Assembly: GCA_041393415.1 (NCBI GenBank)
Contig: JAWKKE010000008.1
Span: 8,026-72,025 of the forward strand
Length of the DNA: 64,000 nucleotides
Direction: 5' to 3'
Source of the DNA: Thermoleophilia bacterium
GTDB lineage: Bacteria > Actinomycetota > Thermoleophilia > UBA2241
The notes beneath the pieces are model-generated. The model worked only from the letters and a program-made list of their open reading frames with translations. It searched no databases and was not told where the DNA came from. The number at the start of each line of letters is the position of its first letter. Position 1 is the stretch's first letter. Shown piece by piece: positions 44,723-53,967 of this stretch. A program made the position numbers and the translations under genes.

Positions 44723-46252
44723 ATGATGCCAGCAGATGACCAACTCACCACGGCTCGACAACGGATCGCCGCCGCGTACGATCCCGCACTTCTGCATGAC
44801 GCCGGGCGGCGACTGGCCGACCTGCTGGCCGCCAACCTGGAGCGCGCCGAGCACTCGGCCGGCGCGGTGCTGCCGTGGGCCGAGCCGAGCACGGCGGTCG
44901 ACGAGGCGCGTGCGTTTCTACGTGACGAAGCCGGATCGGAGCCGGAGACGTCGGCAGCCGGTGATCAGTTCGCCGCCCTCGTCCGCGTCATGCTCGAGCG
45001 CGGGCTGAACCTGCACGACCCGCGCTACATCGGCCATCAAGTGCCGGCCCCGGTACCCCTCGCCGGCCTCTTCGACGCCGTCGGATCCGTCACCAATCAG
45101 GTGATGGCGGTCTACGAAATGGGTCCGTGGGCGAGCGCCGTGGAGCTGGCCATGGTGCGCGAACTGGGCGAGGCCATCGGCTGGGCGCCGGATACGTTCT
45201 CCGGGACCGTGACTCACGGCGGCTCCCTCGCCAACCTCACGGCGCTGCTCACCGCTCGCAACGTGGCTCTGGGTGAGTCGTGGGATCAGGGGCTGGCCGG
45301 CGGCGCGAGCCAGCCCGCTCCCGTCCTTCTCACTCACGCTGAGGCTCACTACAGCGTGGCACGCGCCGCCGGCATCCTCGGTCTCGGCAGCCGGCAAACC
45401 GTGCGCGTCGGGCTCGACACGCGCGGCCGCATGGACCCACGGCGACTCGACGAGGAGCTCGCTCGCCTGCGCGCCGAGGGCCGGCCCGTCGTCGCCGTCG
45501 TCGCCTGTGCCTGCGCCACACCCATCGGCGCCTTCGATCCGCTCGAGGAGATCGCCGCCGTCTGCCGCAAGCACGGCGTATGGCTGCACGCCGACGCCGC
45601 GCACGGCGGCTCGGCTCTGCTCAGCGAGCGCCACCGTCACCTGCTCGCGGGCATCGAGCACGCCGACAGCGTCGTCTGGGATGCGCACAAGATGCTCTTC
45701 GTGCCCGGCTTGTGCGCCTTCGTCCTCTACCGTGACCGAAGCCGTGTCTTCGACACCTTCCGCCAGGACGCGCCCTACCTCTTCGACCCGGCGGCCCCCG
45801 GCTTGGCCGACTACGACAGCGGCGTACGCTCGGTGGAGTGCACCAAGCGCGCCGCGGCCTTCGGCCTCTGGGGCGTGTGGTCGCTGTTCGGGCGGCAGCT
45901 CTTCGGAGACATGGTCGACGTGACCTTCGCCCTCGGCCGCACCCTGCACGCGAAGCTCACGGCCGCCGACGACTTCGTCCCGCTACACGAGCCGCAGTGC
46001 AACATCGTCGTCTTCCGTCACGTCCCGGCCGCGCTCGGCAACGCTCCACGTGAACGCGTCGGCGACTTCCAGCTGGAGCTGCGACGGCGCATCATCGAGT
46101 CGGGCGAGTTCTACATCGTGCCCGCCAAGCACGACGGCACCGGCGCCCTGCGCGTCGCGATCATGAACCCGCTGACCACGCCGGAGCATCTCGACCGGCT
46201 CCTGGATGCCCTGCGACGACACGGACGGGAGTTGCTCGGCGCAAGCGCGTGA
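44723..46252 (+). CDS. PLP-dependent group II decarboxylase family protein
   Basis: A 509-residue fold-type I pyridoxal-phosphate enzyme of the glutamate/aromatic-amino-acid decarboxylase group. The PLP lysine is Lys323 in VWDAHKMLFVPG. The cofactor aspartate lies in HADAAHGGS, the ring-stacking histidine in THAEAHYSVARAAG, and GTVTHGGSLANLTALLTAR holds the phosphate. The N-terminal helices with DPRYIGHQVPAPVPL are typical. The substrate cannot be read; aspartate, glutamate or an aromatic amino acid are options. Two ATGs at 44723 and 44726 are possible starts; upstream open frame is spurious. Confidence 0.88.
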   Translation: MMPADDQLTTARQRIAAAYDPALLHDAGRRLADLLAANLERAEHSAGAVLPWAEPSTAVDEARAFLRDEAGSEPETSAAGDQFAALVRVMLERGLNLHDPRYIGHQVPAPVPLAGLFDAVGSVTNQVMAVYEMGPWASAVELAMVRELGEAIGWAPDTFSGTVTHGGSLANLTALLTARNVALGESWDQGLAGGASQPAPVLLTHAEAHYSVARAAGILGLGSRQTVRVGLDTRGRMDPRRLDEELARLRAEGRPVVAVVACACATPIGAFDPLEEIAAVCRKHGVWLHADAAHGGSALLSERHRHLLAGIEHADSVVWDAHKMLFVPGLCAFVLYRDRSRVFDTFRQDAPYLFDPAAPGLADYDSGVRSVECTKRAAAFGLWGVWSLFGRQLFGDMVDVTFALGRTLHAKLTAADDFVPLHEPQCNIVVFRHVPAALGNAPRERVGDFQLELRRRIIESGEFYIVPAKHDGTGALRVAIMNPLTTPEHLDRLLDALRRHGRELLGASA

Positions 46253-46487
46253 GGCACGAGGTGAGCGCGTGAGGCGCGAGCCGTGACCCCTCCGCTCGCG
46301 CCACTCCACGTTTGATCCGAATCCGGACGCCCGACAAGCACGAGCGGCGCAGCGCCCGGCAAAGCGGCTCCCCACGCCGACGGACACAAGAATGGCAACG
46401 GCCTCTCGAGGCCGACCAAGGAACGGGCCGCGGCGCGCCGTAGACTCCCGCAGCACCCGCACCGCATGGTGCGGAGCGCGCGCCGTC
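46253..46487. other. Intergenic, no gene seen
   Basis: A short GC-rich gap between the decarboxylase and DUF488 genes. An imperfect direct repeat GCGTGAGGCACGAG / GCGTGAGGCGCGAG (46247-46281) spans the decarboxylase stop codon. No promoter is evident. Confidence 0.3.
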
Positions 46488-46961
46488 ATGAGAGAAGGGG
46501 CAACCGGGGCAGCTGTGGCGGACGAGGCCACCATCTTCACGATCGGTTACGAGCAACGCTCGGTCGCCGACCTGATCACAATTCTGCGTGAGAACGGCAT
46601 CCGCCGCCTGGTGGACGTTCGCCTGACACCCTGGAGCCGGCGACCAGACTTCTGCATGAAGCGGCTCATGGCCTCCCTCGACGGCGCCGGCATCTGCTAC
46701 GAGCACTGCGGCGTGCTCGGCAACCCGCCGGAGATCCGCGAGCTCTACCGCGCCGGCGACAGCGAGGCCGGCGAGCAGTGGTTCCGCGAGCACTTGCAGG
46801 CCAACGCGCGTCCGGCCGTGGACGACCTCGCCCACGTAACCGCGCACGAACCCGTCGCGCTCCTGTGCCTCGAGCGCGACCACCGCCTATGTCACCGTTC
46901 TGTGGTGGCCGCATTCACGGCCGAGCGCAGTGAGAACCCGCTCGTGATTCGGCATCTATAG
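46488..46961 (+). CDS. DUF488 family protein
   Basis: A 157-residue protein of the DUF488 family: TIFTIGYEQRSVADLITILRENGIRRLVDVRLTPWSRRPDF at the start, CYEHCGVLGNPPEIR in the middle and VALLCLERDHRLCHRSVVA near the end. The Cys-Hx2-CHR cluster is a hallmark and may bind metal. Biochemical function is not established. The ATG at 46488 lacks a clear ribosome binding site; a GTG at 46515 just before the conserved region is an alternative. A hairpin at 47034-47063 follows. Confidence 0.8.
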   Translation: MREGATGAAVADEATIFTIGYEQRSVADLITILRENGIRRLVDVRLTPWSRRPDFCMKRLMASLDGAGICYEHCGVLGNPPEIRELYRAGDSEAGEQWFREHLQANARPAVDDLAHVTAHEPVALLCLERDHRLCHRSVVAAFTAERSENPLVIRHL

Positions 46962-47033
46962 CGACACGTGGCGCGCCCGAGCCAACTTCACCTGTCGACG
47001 CGGCAGTCGATCGTCCGCGTCACGCGCAAGATG

Positions 47034-47063
47034 GTCAGGGCCGCCCTGAGGGGCGGCCCTGAC
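47034..47063. terminator. Bidirectional hairpin terminator
   Basis: A perfect 13-bp stem, GTCAGGGCCGCCC (47034-47046) with GGGCGGCCCTGAC (47051-47063), and loop TGAG. It lies between the convergent DUF488 and beta-helix genes. Confidence 0.65.
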
Positions 47064-47099
47064 AGCTCAGTTCGTCTGCTGCAACGGTAGCTTCGCCGT

Positions 47100-48920
47100 T
47101 CAGATCTCCTCGCTCACAGCGCTCGCCCGCGTCTCGATCAGCAGCGCCGTCTCGGTGGCACCCAGGTACTTCTTGACGTCGGCGATCAAGTCCTTGAGCG
47201 CTGCAATCGCCGCCGCATCGTCGTCGCGCGCCAGCGCCTCGGAGGCCGCATCGACGTGGGCAAGCAGTGTGTCGGCCAGCGTCGCGTCGATCACCCCATC
47301 ATCGACGAGCGCCGTAATGAAGGCGCGCAACCCAGGCAGGTCGGGGACGTACTCGTCGGCGCCGATATCCGCCATGGGCGCGCCGTCGCAGTCGCCGTCG
47401 ACAATGCGCTTGTCACCATCGAAGTCCACCACGGGCAGCGTCCACGGCCAGATGAGGTTGCCGTGTTTGAGGGTCTCGCCGGCGTCGATACACGGCGAGT
47501 CATACTGCAGATGGAAGTCACCGGCGACGGGACTCGCCAAGAGAGGGTCGACGTCGTAGAGATTGTCGAGCTCCGTGAATCCGGGGAAAGAGACTCCGGA
47601 GACGTGGCTGATCTCCGGGGCGTCGTAGTTAGGCTGCCAACGGATGTTGTTGAAGAACAGGCAGTTGGTGAGCGTTCCACCTCGAGGGACGTTGTAGGCG
47701 ACGCCCCCACCCTCGGACCGGACGGCGTTGTCGCTGAAGATGCAGTTCGTGATGGTGCCGGCGGCGCGATAGCAGTTGATGGCGCCACCGGTCTGCGTGT
47801 ACGGCCGAAAGCGCGGTTCGGGCCCCGAGGGCATGAGACGCCAGCCGTTCTTGTAGAAGGTGCAGTTCAGGATGTCGGTGACGGCCATGTTGAAGATCGC
47901 CCCGCCGCGCCCCCCGGAATACGTGGTGAAATTGGCGACAAAGACGCAGTTGGTGATAACCGCCTCGGTCAAGTAGTTGACCATCGCACCGCCGTGTCCG
48001 GCCGAGTTCTGCGTGAAGGTACAGCCGTCGATGGTCGCCGAGCCGGTATCGTTGAACATGCCGCCGCCCCCGTCGCCGATATCCCGGCAGTAGGCGAAGT
48101 TCTCGTCAAAGGTACAGCCGCTGATGCTCGGCCAACTCTCATCCGGGTAGGAGCCGTAGGTACCTGAGTTGTACATGCCGCCGCCCTGGCCCCAGGAAAG
48201 CGTCCCGAAGGCGCCGCCCGCCCAGTTAGACCGAAACGCGCAGTTGGTCACGACGGGTGCGCTCTGCTCGTTGTACATGCCGCCACCGGCAGCGATCGAG
48301 AATGTCGTCACGCCATCCACACGGTTGTCGCTGAAGACGCAGTCGGCGACGGTGAGAGCGCTCGCGTAGTTGTACATGCCGGCACCTCGCGAGTCCCTTT
48401 GCCGCAGTTCCCAGGCCCCCGTGAAGCGATCGCCCTGACCGGCGGTGACTGTGAAGCCGTCGAAGACGGCGCCTGTCACCTCGCTGGCGTAGACGACGTG
48501 GTAGCTGTTGTCGGTGGCGTCGCCGGCAACCCCTATGTCGCCGCTGAGGACGGTCAGTGCGGGATCCGGACTCCTCTGCGCCAGTTGCCTCTCGACGCCC
48601 ACAAAGCCGCCGTAGAGCGCGACACCGCTCTTGAGACTGAAGGCGGCCGTGCGCGCATCGGCGGAGCCGTCCAAGGACACGCTGGGCTTGTAGGTCCCGG
48701 CGGCCACCCAGACGCTGTCGCCGGCGACCGCGACGGCGAGAGCGCTCTGCAGATCGGTGAAGGCGTTCTTCCAGCTCGTTCCGTCGTTGACACCGGCAGC
48801 GTCGTCGTTCACGTAGTACGTGACCGGTTTCTGGACAGTCCCCGCGTACGCCGGCCCCCCGATCGCGAGCATCAAGGCAAGCACCGCCGCCGTCCCGACC
48901 ACGAACGCAAAGCGTCTCAT
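47100..48920 (-). CDS. Secreted right-handed parallel beta-helix protein
   Basis: A 606-residue exported protein. The signal peptide is VVGTAAVLALMLAIGGPAYA. A DUF1565-like opening (TYYVNDDAAGVNDGTSWKNAFTDLQSALAVAVAGDSVWVAAGTYKP) leads to a long beta-helix with repeated turns such as TNCAFRSNWAGG, ISGCTFDENFA, IDGCTFTQNSAGHGGAM, ITNCVFVANFTTYSGGRGGAI, LNCTFYKNGW and ITNCIFSDNAV. These resemble polymorphic-membrane-protein-like surface repeats. The C-terminal 90 residues are helical and acidic. It is probably a cell-surface adhesin or carbohydrate-binding protein. The gene's upstream region carries the GGGACAGTC array that is shared with the 53.9-kb locus. Confidence 0.85.
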   Translation of the reverse strand: MRRFAFVVGTAAVLALMLAIGGPAYAGTVQKPVTYYVNDDAAGVNDGTSWKNAFTDLQSALAVAVAGDSVWVAAGTYKPSVSLDGSADARTAAFSLKSGVALYGGFVGVERQLAQRSPDPALTVLSGDIGVAGDATDNSYHVVYASEVTGAVFDGFTVTAGQGDRFTGAWELRQRDSRGAGMYNYASALTVADCVFSDNRVDGVTTFSIAAGGGMYNEQSAPVVTNCAFRSNWAGGAFGTLSWGQGGGMYNSGTYGSYPDESWPSISGCTFDENFAYCRDIGDGGGGMFNDTGSATIDGCTFTQNSAGHGGAMVNYLTEAVITNCVFVANFTTYSGGRGGAIFNMAVTDILNCTFYKNGWRLMPSGPEPRFRPYTQTGGAINCYRAAGTITNCIFSDNAVRSEGGGVAYNVPRGGTLTNCLFFNNIRWQPNYDAPEISHVSGVSFPGFTELDNLYDVDPLLASPVAGDFHLQYDSPCIDAGETLKHGNLIWPWTLPVVDFDGDKRIVDGDCDGAPMADIGADEYVPDLPGLRAFITALVDDGVIDATLADTLLAHVDAASEALARDDDAAAIAALKDLIADVKKYLGATETALLIETRASAVSEEI

Positions 48921-49175
48921 TGCGACTCCTTCCCCCAGGGGCTTCGCTCACGCCTCGCGGCCGATCCCGGAAGACACGACGCCCACGGCTCCCCATACCT
49001 CTCGAGCCGATTGTGTCGCAGGCAAGACGCCGGCGCACTGTCCGCATGGACAGTCTGAGGGACAGTCGAGGGACCGTCAGATGCCGCCGGGCAGGCCGAA
49101 GTGTGGGATTAAGATAAAGAACTGAGGGCGTGCATCCGAGAGGGAAAGAGAGATCCCTCTCTCCGGGCATTCGAG
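48921..49175. other. Divergent control region with operator array
   Basis: About 255 bp between the beta-helix (-) and histidine kinase (+) genes. It holds the repeat array at 49037-49078 and a TAAGAT -10-like element at 49110-49115 (+). No matching -35 is seen, as expected for an activator-dependent promoter. Nothing codes here. Confidence 0.5.
49037..49078. promoter_or_regulatory. Operator-like array, locus 1 (GGGACAGTC repeats)
   Basis: An inverted half-site ACTGTCC (49037-49043) and GCAT are followed by direct copies GGACAGTC (49048), GGGACAGTC (49059) and GGGACCGTC (49070). The GGAC cores are 12 and 11 bp apart, in helical phase. The same architecture recurs at 53968-54006. It is probably the binding site of a dimeric or multimeric regulator; the adjacent NarL-type regulator is the first suspect. 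Confidence 0.65.
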
Positions 49176-50885
49176 ATGACAGCCGCACAGACAGCTTCGT
49201 ACTCCTATAGCGGGGCACTGCTGCCGTCGCTCCTAGCGATGCTCTTCATCGCGCTCCTGGGTTTGTACGGCTGGCGCCGGCGCAACGTCCTCGGCGCGCT
49301 CTTCTTCGCGATCGCATGTCTGTTCGGCGTCGCCTGGTCACTCGGCTCGATCTTGGGCGAAGCCGCCACAGATCCCGGCACCAAGATCTTCTGGCTCAAG
49401 TTCACCACCATGTGGCAGTTGCCGCTCGTGACCGTCGGCACCTGTTTCGTGATTCAGTACGCCGGGTTGGGTCGCTGGCTGACCCGACGAGTGCTTGTAG
49501 CGCTCGCCGTGCCGCCGGTCCTCTTCGCGGCCGCGATCGCCAGCGACAGCCTGCATCACCTCGCCTGGACCAGCCTCACGGTCAGCGATGGGGTCGTTCG
49601 CGCCGTTTACGGCCCCCTCGTCAACGCAAGCCTCGCCTACAGCTATGTCCTGTTCGCCATCAATGTCGCGGTGCTGGCCTGGCTGTTCATCCGCTCACCA
49701 CGGCACCGTGCACCCGCCGTCTTGATGGTGCTCGGCCGCGCCGGGGCGCGTTTCGCCTTCGAGTACGGCGTCGTGCGCTTGTCCTTCTCGCCCCAGTGGG
49801 ATCCCGACCTGTTCGTCCTCCTCGTGTCGTTCGGCATGTACGCGATAGCTCTGTTCGGGTTTCACGTTCTCGACCCGATCCCCGTCGCCCGCAAGGCGGC
49901 TCTCGCCACGATGCGCGACGGCATGATCGTCGCCGACGGCGACGAGCGAATCGTGGACGTCAATCCGAGCGCCGCGCGCGCCCTCGGGAGGCAAGCCTCC
50001 GACCTGCGCACCCGGCCCCTCGCTGAGGTGCTCACCATCGACGAGGCCGAGCGCTTCAGGGAAGGCGAGGATGAGGTCGGTCCCGAGCCCGTCGCGCGCG
50101 ACATGAACGGCCGAAAGTACGTCGTCGAGGCGAAGCCGCTCAAGGATCAGCGGGGGCAGCCGCTCGGCCGCCTGGTCCTGCTCCACGATGTTACCGAGCA
50201 CCAGCGGGCACAGACACGCCTCCTGGAACAAGAGCGAGTGGTGGCGACGCTACAGGAGCGGGAGCGGCTCGCCCGCGAACTTCACGACAGCGTAGGCCAG
50301 GTGCTCGGCTATCTCAGCATGCAGGCGCAGACGGTGAGCAAGCGTCTGCGCGACGGCGACACCGAGAAGGCGGAGGAGCAGCTCAGCCGATTGGCTTCCG
50401 TCGCGCAGCACGCCCACGCCGACGTGCGCGAGTCCATCCTTGCACTACATGCCGCCCCCTCCGCAGGCTGGGTGTTTCTCCCCGCACTCCGGCGCTACCT
50501 GGACGATTTCGAGACACACTACGGAGTGACGACGAAGCTCACGATCGCCGGATTGACCGATGACTCGTTCCCGCCGTATGCCGGCGTGCAGTTGCTGCGC
50601 GTGATCCAGGAAGCCATGACCAACGCGCGCCGCCACGGACACGCCCAGACCATCGCCGTCACTCTGGAACGACGCGCGGCCGAAACGAGCATCACCGTGA
50701 TGGATGATGGTGACGGCTTCGACCCGCTCGCCGCCGCCGACGGCGATCACCACCTCGGCCTGGGCTTCATGCGCGAGCGGATGGCGCAGATAGACGGCAG
50801 CGTTACTATCGATTCCAGCCCTGGCGCCGGGACACAAGTACATCTCACGGCGCCGTTGATCGGCGGACAGGAGGACGCACAATGA
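49176..50885 (+). CDS. 7TM sensor histidine kinase (HisKA_3 type)
   Basis: A 569-residue two-component sensor. Residues 1-225 hold seven membrane helices of the histidine-kinase 7TM type. A PAS domain follows (MRDGMIVADGDERIVDVNPSAARALGRQASDLRTRPLAEVL). The HisKA_3 dimerisation helix has the phospho-acceptor His370 in RERLARELHDSVGQ. The C-terminal ATPase domain shows VQLLRVIQEAMTNARRHGHA (N box), VMDDGDGFDP (G1) and HHLGLGFMRERMAQIDGSVTIDSSPGAGTQV (G2). It should phosphorylate the NarL-type regulator whose start codon overlaps its stop (ATGA). The signal is unknown. Confidence 0.9.
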   Translation: MTAAQTASYSYSGALLPSLLAMLFIALLGLYGWRRRNVLGALFFAIACLFGVAWSLGSILGEAATDPGTKIFWLKFTTMWQLPLVTVGTCFVIQYAGLGRWLTRRVLVALAVPPVLFAAAIASDSLHHLAWTSLTVSDGVVRAVYGPLVNASLAYSYVLFAINVAVLAWLFIRSPRHRAPAVLMVLGRAGARFAFEYGVVRLSFSPQWDPDLFVLLVSFGMYAIALFGFHVLDPIPVARKAALATMRDGMIVADGDERIVDVNPSAARALGRQASDLRTRPLAEVLTIDEAERFREGEDEVGPEPVARDMNGRKYVVEAKPLKDQRGQPLGRLVLLHDVTEHQRAQTRLLEQERVVATLQERERLARELHDSVGQVLGYLSMQAQTVSKRLRDGDTEKAEEQLSRLASVAQHAHADVRESILALHAAPSAGWVFLPALRRYLDDFETHYGVTTKLTIAGLTDDSFPPYAGVQLLRVIQEAMTNARRHGHAQTIAVTLERRAAETSITVMDDGDGFDPLAAADGDHHLGLGFMRERMAQIDGSVTIDSSPGAGTQVHLTAPLIGGQEDAQ

Positions 50886-51643
50886 GAGTGCTGCTGGCGG
50901 ACGACCATACCCTCCTCCTGGAAGGTCTGCGCAACCTCCTCGAAGCGCACGAGATAGAGGTGGTCGGGACGGCCAGAAACGGGTGCGAGGCCGTCCAGCT
51001 GGCCAAACAATTGCTCCCCGATGTGATCCTCATGGACATCCGTATGCCCGTCTGCGACGGACTCACCGCCACACGGCTCATCAAGTCCGAGTTGCCCGAG
51101 ATGAAGATCATCGTGCTGACCACATCGGCGGACGAACAGGACCTGTTTGAAGCGGTCAAGTCCGGAGCCGGGGGCTACCTTCTCAAGAGTATGGACGCCG
51201 TGAGCCTCATCGAAGCGTTGCGCGACGCGCAACAGGACGTGCCGCCCTTCGCCCCCGGGCTCGCGGCGAGACTGCTGGACGAGTTCGCGCGGAGCTCCGA
51301 GGACTCAGACGAGAGCGCTGCAGAAGGCGAACGCGCAGCGGGCGCGAGCCCGGCAGACGGCATCGCGCCCGAGAAGGACGCGACGCGCCTCGCCGAGACC
51401 CACTCCCGCACATCGGAGACGCCTCCGGACGAGCCTCTCAGCTCGCGACAGGTCGAGGTGCTTGCGCTCGTCGCGCAGGGCCTGTCGTACAAGGAGGTCG
51501 GCCGGCGCGTGTACCTCAGCCCGCGCACCGTGAAGTACCACATGGCCGAAATCATGCGAAAGCTCCATCTGCAGAACAGGGCTCAAGTGCTGGCCTACGC
51601 CGGCCTCCTGCTGTCGGAGTGCGAGGACGAGGAGACCGCCTGA
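50882..51643 (+). CDS. NarL/LuxR-type response regulator
   Basis: A 253-residue regulator, partner of the upstream kinase (ATGA overlap). The receiver domain has DD at residues 7-8, the phospho-acceptor Asp52 in PDVILMDIRMP, and the later Thr/Lys positions (TTSAD, LLKSMD). A long acidic linker (about 130-185) with E-S-S-D-E-S-A-A-E runs to the LuxR helix-turn-helix LSSRQVEVLALVAQGLSYKEVGRRVYLSPRTVKYHMAEIMRKL. The linker is longer than usual. Likely targets include the shared repeat arrays at 49037 and 53968. A terminator follows at 51654. Confidence 0.9.
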   Translation: MRVLLADDHTLLLEGLRNLLEAHEIEVVGTARNGCEAVQLAKQLLPDVILMDIRMPVCDGLTATRLIKSELPEMKIIVLTTSADEQDLFEAVKSGAGGYLLKSMDAVSLIEALRDAQQDVPPFAPGLAARLLDEFARSSEDSDESAAEGERAAGASPADGIAPEKDATRLAETHSRTSETPPDEPLSSRQVEVLALVAQGLSYKEVGRRVYLSPRTVKYHMAEIMRKLHLQNRAQVLAYAGLLLSECEDEETA

Positions 51644-51653
51644 GACGCGTCAC

Positions 51654-51692
51654 GGGGAGGGCTCGGCGCGCAGCGCCGTCCGAGCCCTCCCC
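51654..51692. terminator. Hairpin terminator between convergent genes
   Basis: GGGGAGGGCTCGG (51654-51666) pairs perfectly with CCGAGCCCTCCCC (51680-51692) over 13 bp. It separates the response regulator from the calcium-repeat protein gene. Confidence 0.65.
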
Positions 51693-51699
51693 GCAACGG

Positions 51700-53535
51700 T
51701 CACTTCAGTGACGCGAGCACGGTGTGCTCGACGCCGTCGCCAAGGTCGACACGCAGTTGGTAGGTGCCGCGTGTCAGACCCTTGGTTCCCCAATTGAAGA
51801 TGTACTGATCGCTCTCGGGATCGTAGCGGAAGAGATTGCCGCTCGTCGCCGCACTAGTGCTGATCGCCTCGACGGAGTCACCGACGATCCCGTCGGAAAC
51901 CTTGGCGTAGAAGAAGCCGGCCGCGAGATCGGTGATGCCGGCACTGTCGCCCGCGAGCGCGAACTTCACCGGCACCGTGCTCCCCAATCTGAAGACGGAG
52001 GAGCCATCGGCGTTGATCGGCTGCAGGAACCCCGACCAGCCGATCGCCGGTACCACGACCGGCGTAACCGTCACGGTGAAGCTGCCGGTTGCCGTGTTGC
52101 CGGACGCGTCAGTCGCCGTGCAGTTCACGGTGGTCGTGCCCAATGGGAAGGTCGAGCCGGAGGCCGGCTCGCAGGTTACGGCGAGAGGCACGCCGGCCGT
52201 ATCTTCGGCGGTCGCCGCAAACTCGACGACCGCGCCGGCGGCGCTTGCCGCCTCGACCGTCACGTCGTCGGGCAGGTGAAGAACCGGCGCCACGACCGTC
52301 ACCGCCTCTATCGAGATGTAAGACAAGACCTGACCGAAGGCGGGAACGGCATAGCCATCGGTGTTCAATTCAACCGCGGCGCCATGTGGATCGACCGTCA
52401 GTACATCGAAGCCGACGCCGCCGTCCACGAAAATGGTGCCCCCGGCAGGCGCTGAGATGTCGAAGCGATTATCGCCGTGGCCTCCGACCAGGCGGACGTT
52501 CTCGATGTAGCCGAGCCCCAGCCCGGCGTTGTCGCTGCCTTCGCTCCACACGAGGCCGGTCTCCGAGAGGGAGAAGTCGCCGTCGCAGACCTCAACGACC
52601 GCGTCGGTCCCACCGGTGCTCACCTCGGTGATCGTGTTCGCCCCGGGTCCACCCCTGAACTCATCATTGCCGGCGCCGCCGACCATGGCGTCGTCGCCCG
52701 CGCCACCAATCAACACATCGCTGCCGGCGCCACCGCGAAGCGTGTCGGCGCCGTCGCCGCCGTCGAGCACGGTTTGACCGCCGAATGTCGAGGCAGTGAG
52801 CGTGTTGTTCCCCGGCCCCCCGGTCAGGCGCGCGGCTTCGATGCCGGTCAGGATATCGTTGCCCTCCGCCCCGATGGTCAGACTCGTGTTGGTCAGAGTG
52901 AAGTTCGCATCGCGGGACTCGACCACCGTGTCGACGCCACTCCCTCCGATGATCAAGTCGCGCCCCGGTCCACCGGTGACGACGTTGTCCAGCGCGTCGC
53001 CGGTGAGGATGTCGTTCCCCGCACCGCCGATGATGTTCTGGATGTTGCCGATCCCGGACGTCGCCGTCGCCGTCAGCGCGCCGAGATTGACGGTGACGGC
53101 GGTTGCGTACGCCGAGTAGTCCAGCGTGTTGGCGCCGGCGCCGCCGTCGATCCTCACCCCGCTGGATGCTGTGGCGACGACGAACGTATCGTCGCCGTCG
53201 CCACCGTACAGCGTCCCGATCCCGCTGAAGGCGATGCCGTTGTAGCCCGAGACGCTCACGGTGCCGGCATTCGCCGCCGTCAACGCCCACGTCGTCGTCG
53301 CACCCGGGATGGCCACCTCCACAGTGTCGGGCACGGCTCCCACGATCTCGCTGACGTCGTAGTGGATACCGGCACTGTCTTCGACGTCCGGTATCGAAGG
53401 ATCGCCGCCTTGGTCGACGATGCGGAACGTCGCGGTCGCGGCCGACGCCGGCGGAGGGCCGGCCAGGGCCGCGGCCGCCAGCGTCACCGCCGCCAGAGCC
53501 GCCAGCAAGACAGCTCTGTAGTTGTGGTTGCTCAT
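51700..53535 (-). CDS. Secreted calcium-repeat / HYR / PxKF protein
   Basis: A 611-residue exported multidomain protein. The signal peptide is AVLLAALAAVTLAAAALAGPPPASA. Residues 30-380 contain RTX-type nonapeptide repeats that bind calcium, such as YGGDGDDTFVV, GGAGNDILTGD, GGPGRDLIIGGSGVDTV, GGDGADTLRGGAGSDVLIGGAGDDAMVGGAGND. A HYR domain follows (LPDDVTVEAASAAGAVVEFAATAED and TTTVNCTATDASGNTATGSFTVTVTP). The last 120 residues form a PxKF domain (VFRLGSTVPVKFALAGDS). The ATG at 53535 overlaps the stop of the upstream gene (ATGA). It is probably a cell-surface protein under the shared repeat operator. Confidence 0.85.
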   Translation of the reverse strand: MSNHNYRAVLLAALAAVTLAAAALAGPPPASAATATFRIVDQGGDPSIPDVEDSAGIHYDVSEIVGAVPDTVEVAIPGATTTWALTAANAGTVSVSGYNGIAFSGIGTLYGGDGDDTFVVATASSGVRIDGGAGANTLDYSAYATAVTVNLGALTATATSGIGNIQNIIGGAGNDILTGDALDNVVTGGPGRDLIIGGSGVDTVVESRDANFTLTNTSLTIGAEGNDILTGIEAARLTGGPGNNTLTASTFGGQTVLDGGDGADTLRGGAGSDVLIGGAGDDAMVGGAGNDEFRGGPGANTITEVSTGGTDAVVEVCDGDFSLSETGLVWSEGSDNAGLGLGYIENVRLVGGHGDNRFDISAPAGGTIFVDGGVGFDVLTVDPHGAAVELNTDGYAVPAFGQVLSYISIEAVTVVAPVLHLPDDVTVEAASAAGAVVEFAATAEDTAGVPLAVTCEPASGSTFPLGTTTVNCTATDASGNTATGSFTVTVTPVVVPAIGWSGFLQPINADGSSVFRLGSTVPVKFALAGDSAGITDLAAGFFYAKVSDGIVGDSVEAISTSAATSGNLFRYDPESDQYIFNWGTKGLTRGTYQLRVDLGDGVEHTVLASLK

Positions 53536-53903
53536 GAAGCGCCTCCCTCTCGGAACTGTTTCGGCCCCTGCCCTGCGCCGTCGGCGATGAGCGCTACGAG
53601 AGCGTCGGCAGAGAGTTCGCGGTACTGGCGGCCCGTCCAGAGCCGTACCAGGTTGACGTCTGGACTTATGCCGAACAGCAACAAGTCCGGATCGTTCTCG
53701 AGCAGGCAGAAAGCCTCCGCCGGATGGCCGTCCTCGATATCGAAGAGGATGACGTCGGGCCGGCATGCCCGAAGCTCGACGGCGCTGGGCCGCGGAGCCG
53801 GGAGGCGGATCAACTCGAACCGAGACGTCCTCCCAAGGCTGGCACCGACGCTGCCGAGGACGATCGAGTCACCGTAGAGGAGGATGCGCCGCTGCCCGCC
53901 CAT
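53532..53903 (-). CDS. Receiver-like small protein
   Basis: A 123-residue soluble protein resembling a stand-alone, degenerate response-regulator receiver. It opens RRILLYGDSIVLGSVGASL, continues ELRACRPDVILFDIEDGHPAEAFCLLENDPDLLLFGISPD and ends with a helix ELSADALVALIAD. The Asp in ILFDIED lies where the phospho-acceptor would be, but the usual acidic pair at the start is reduced to one Asp. It could be a partner of the adjacent two-component system. The ATG at 53903 follows GAAAGG; an ATG at 53927 is possible. Its stop overlaps the start of the calcium-repeat gene, so the two form an operon. Confidence 0.6.
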   Translation of the reverse strand: MGGQRRILLYGDSIVLGSVGASLGRTSRFELIRLPAPRPSAVELRACRPDVILFDIEDGHPAEAFCLLENDPDLLLFGISPDVNLVRLWTGRQYRELSADALVALIADGAGQGPKQFREGGAS

Positions 53904-53967
53904 TCCTGTGCCTTTCGCGGGATGCATGTACCTACCCGACTCTCCGGCAGACGAGGGCGGCGGACAA

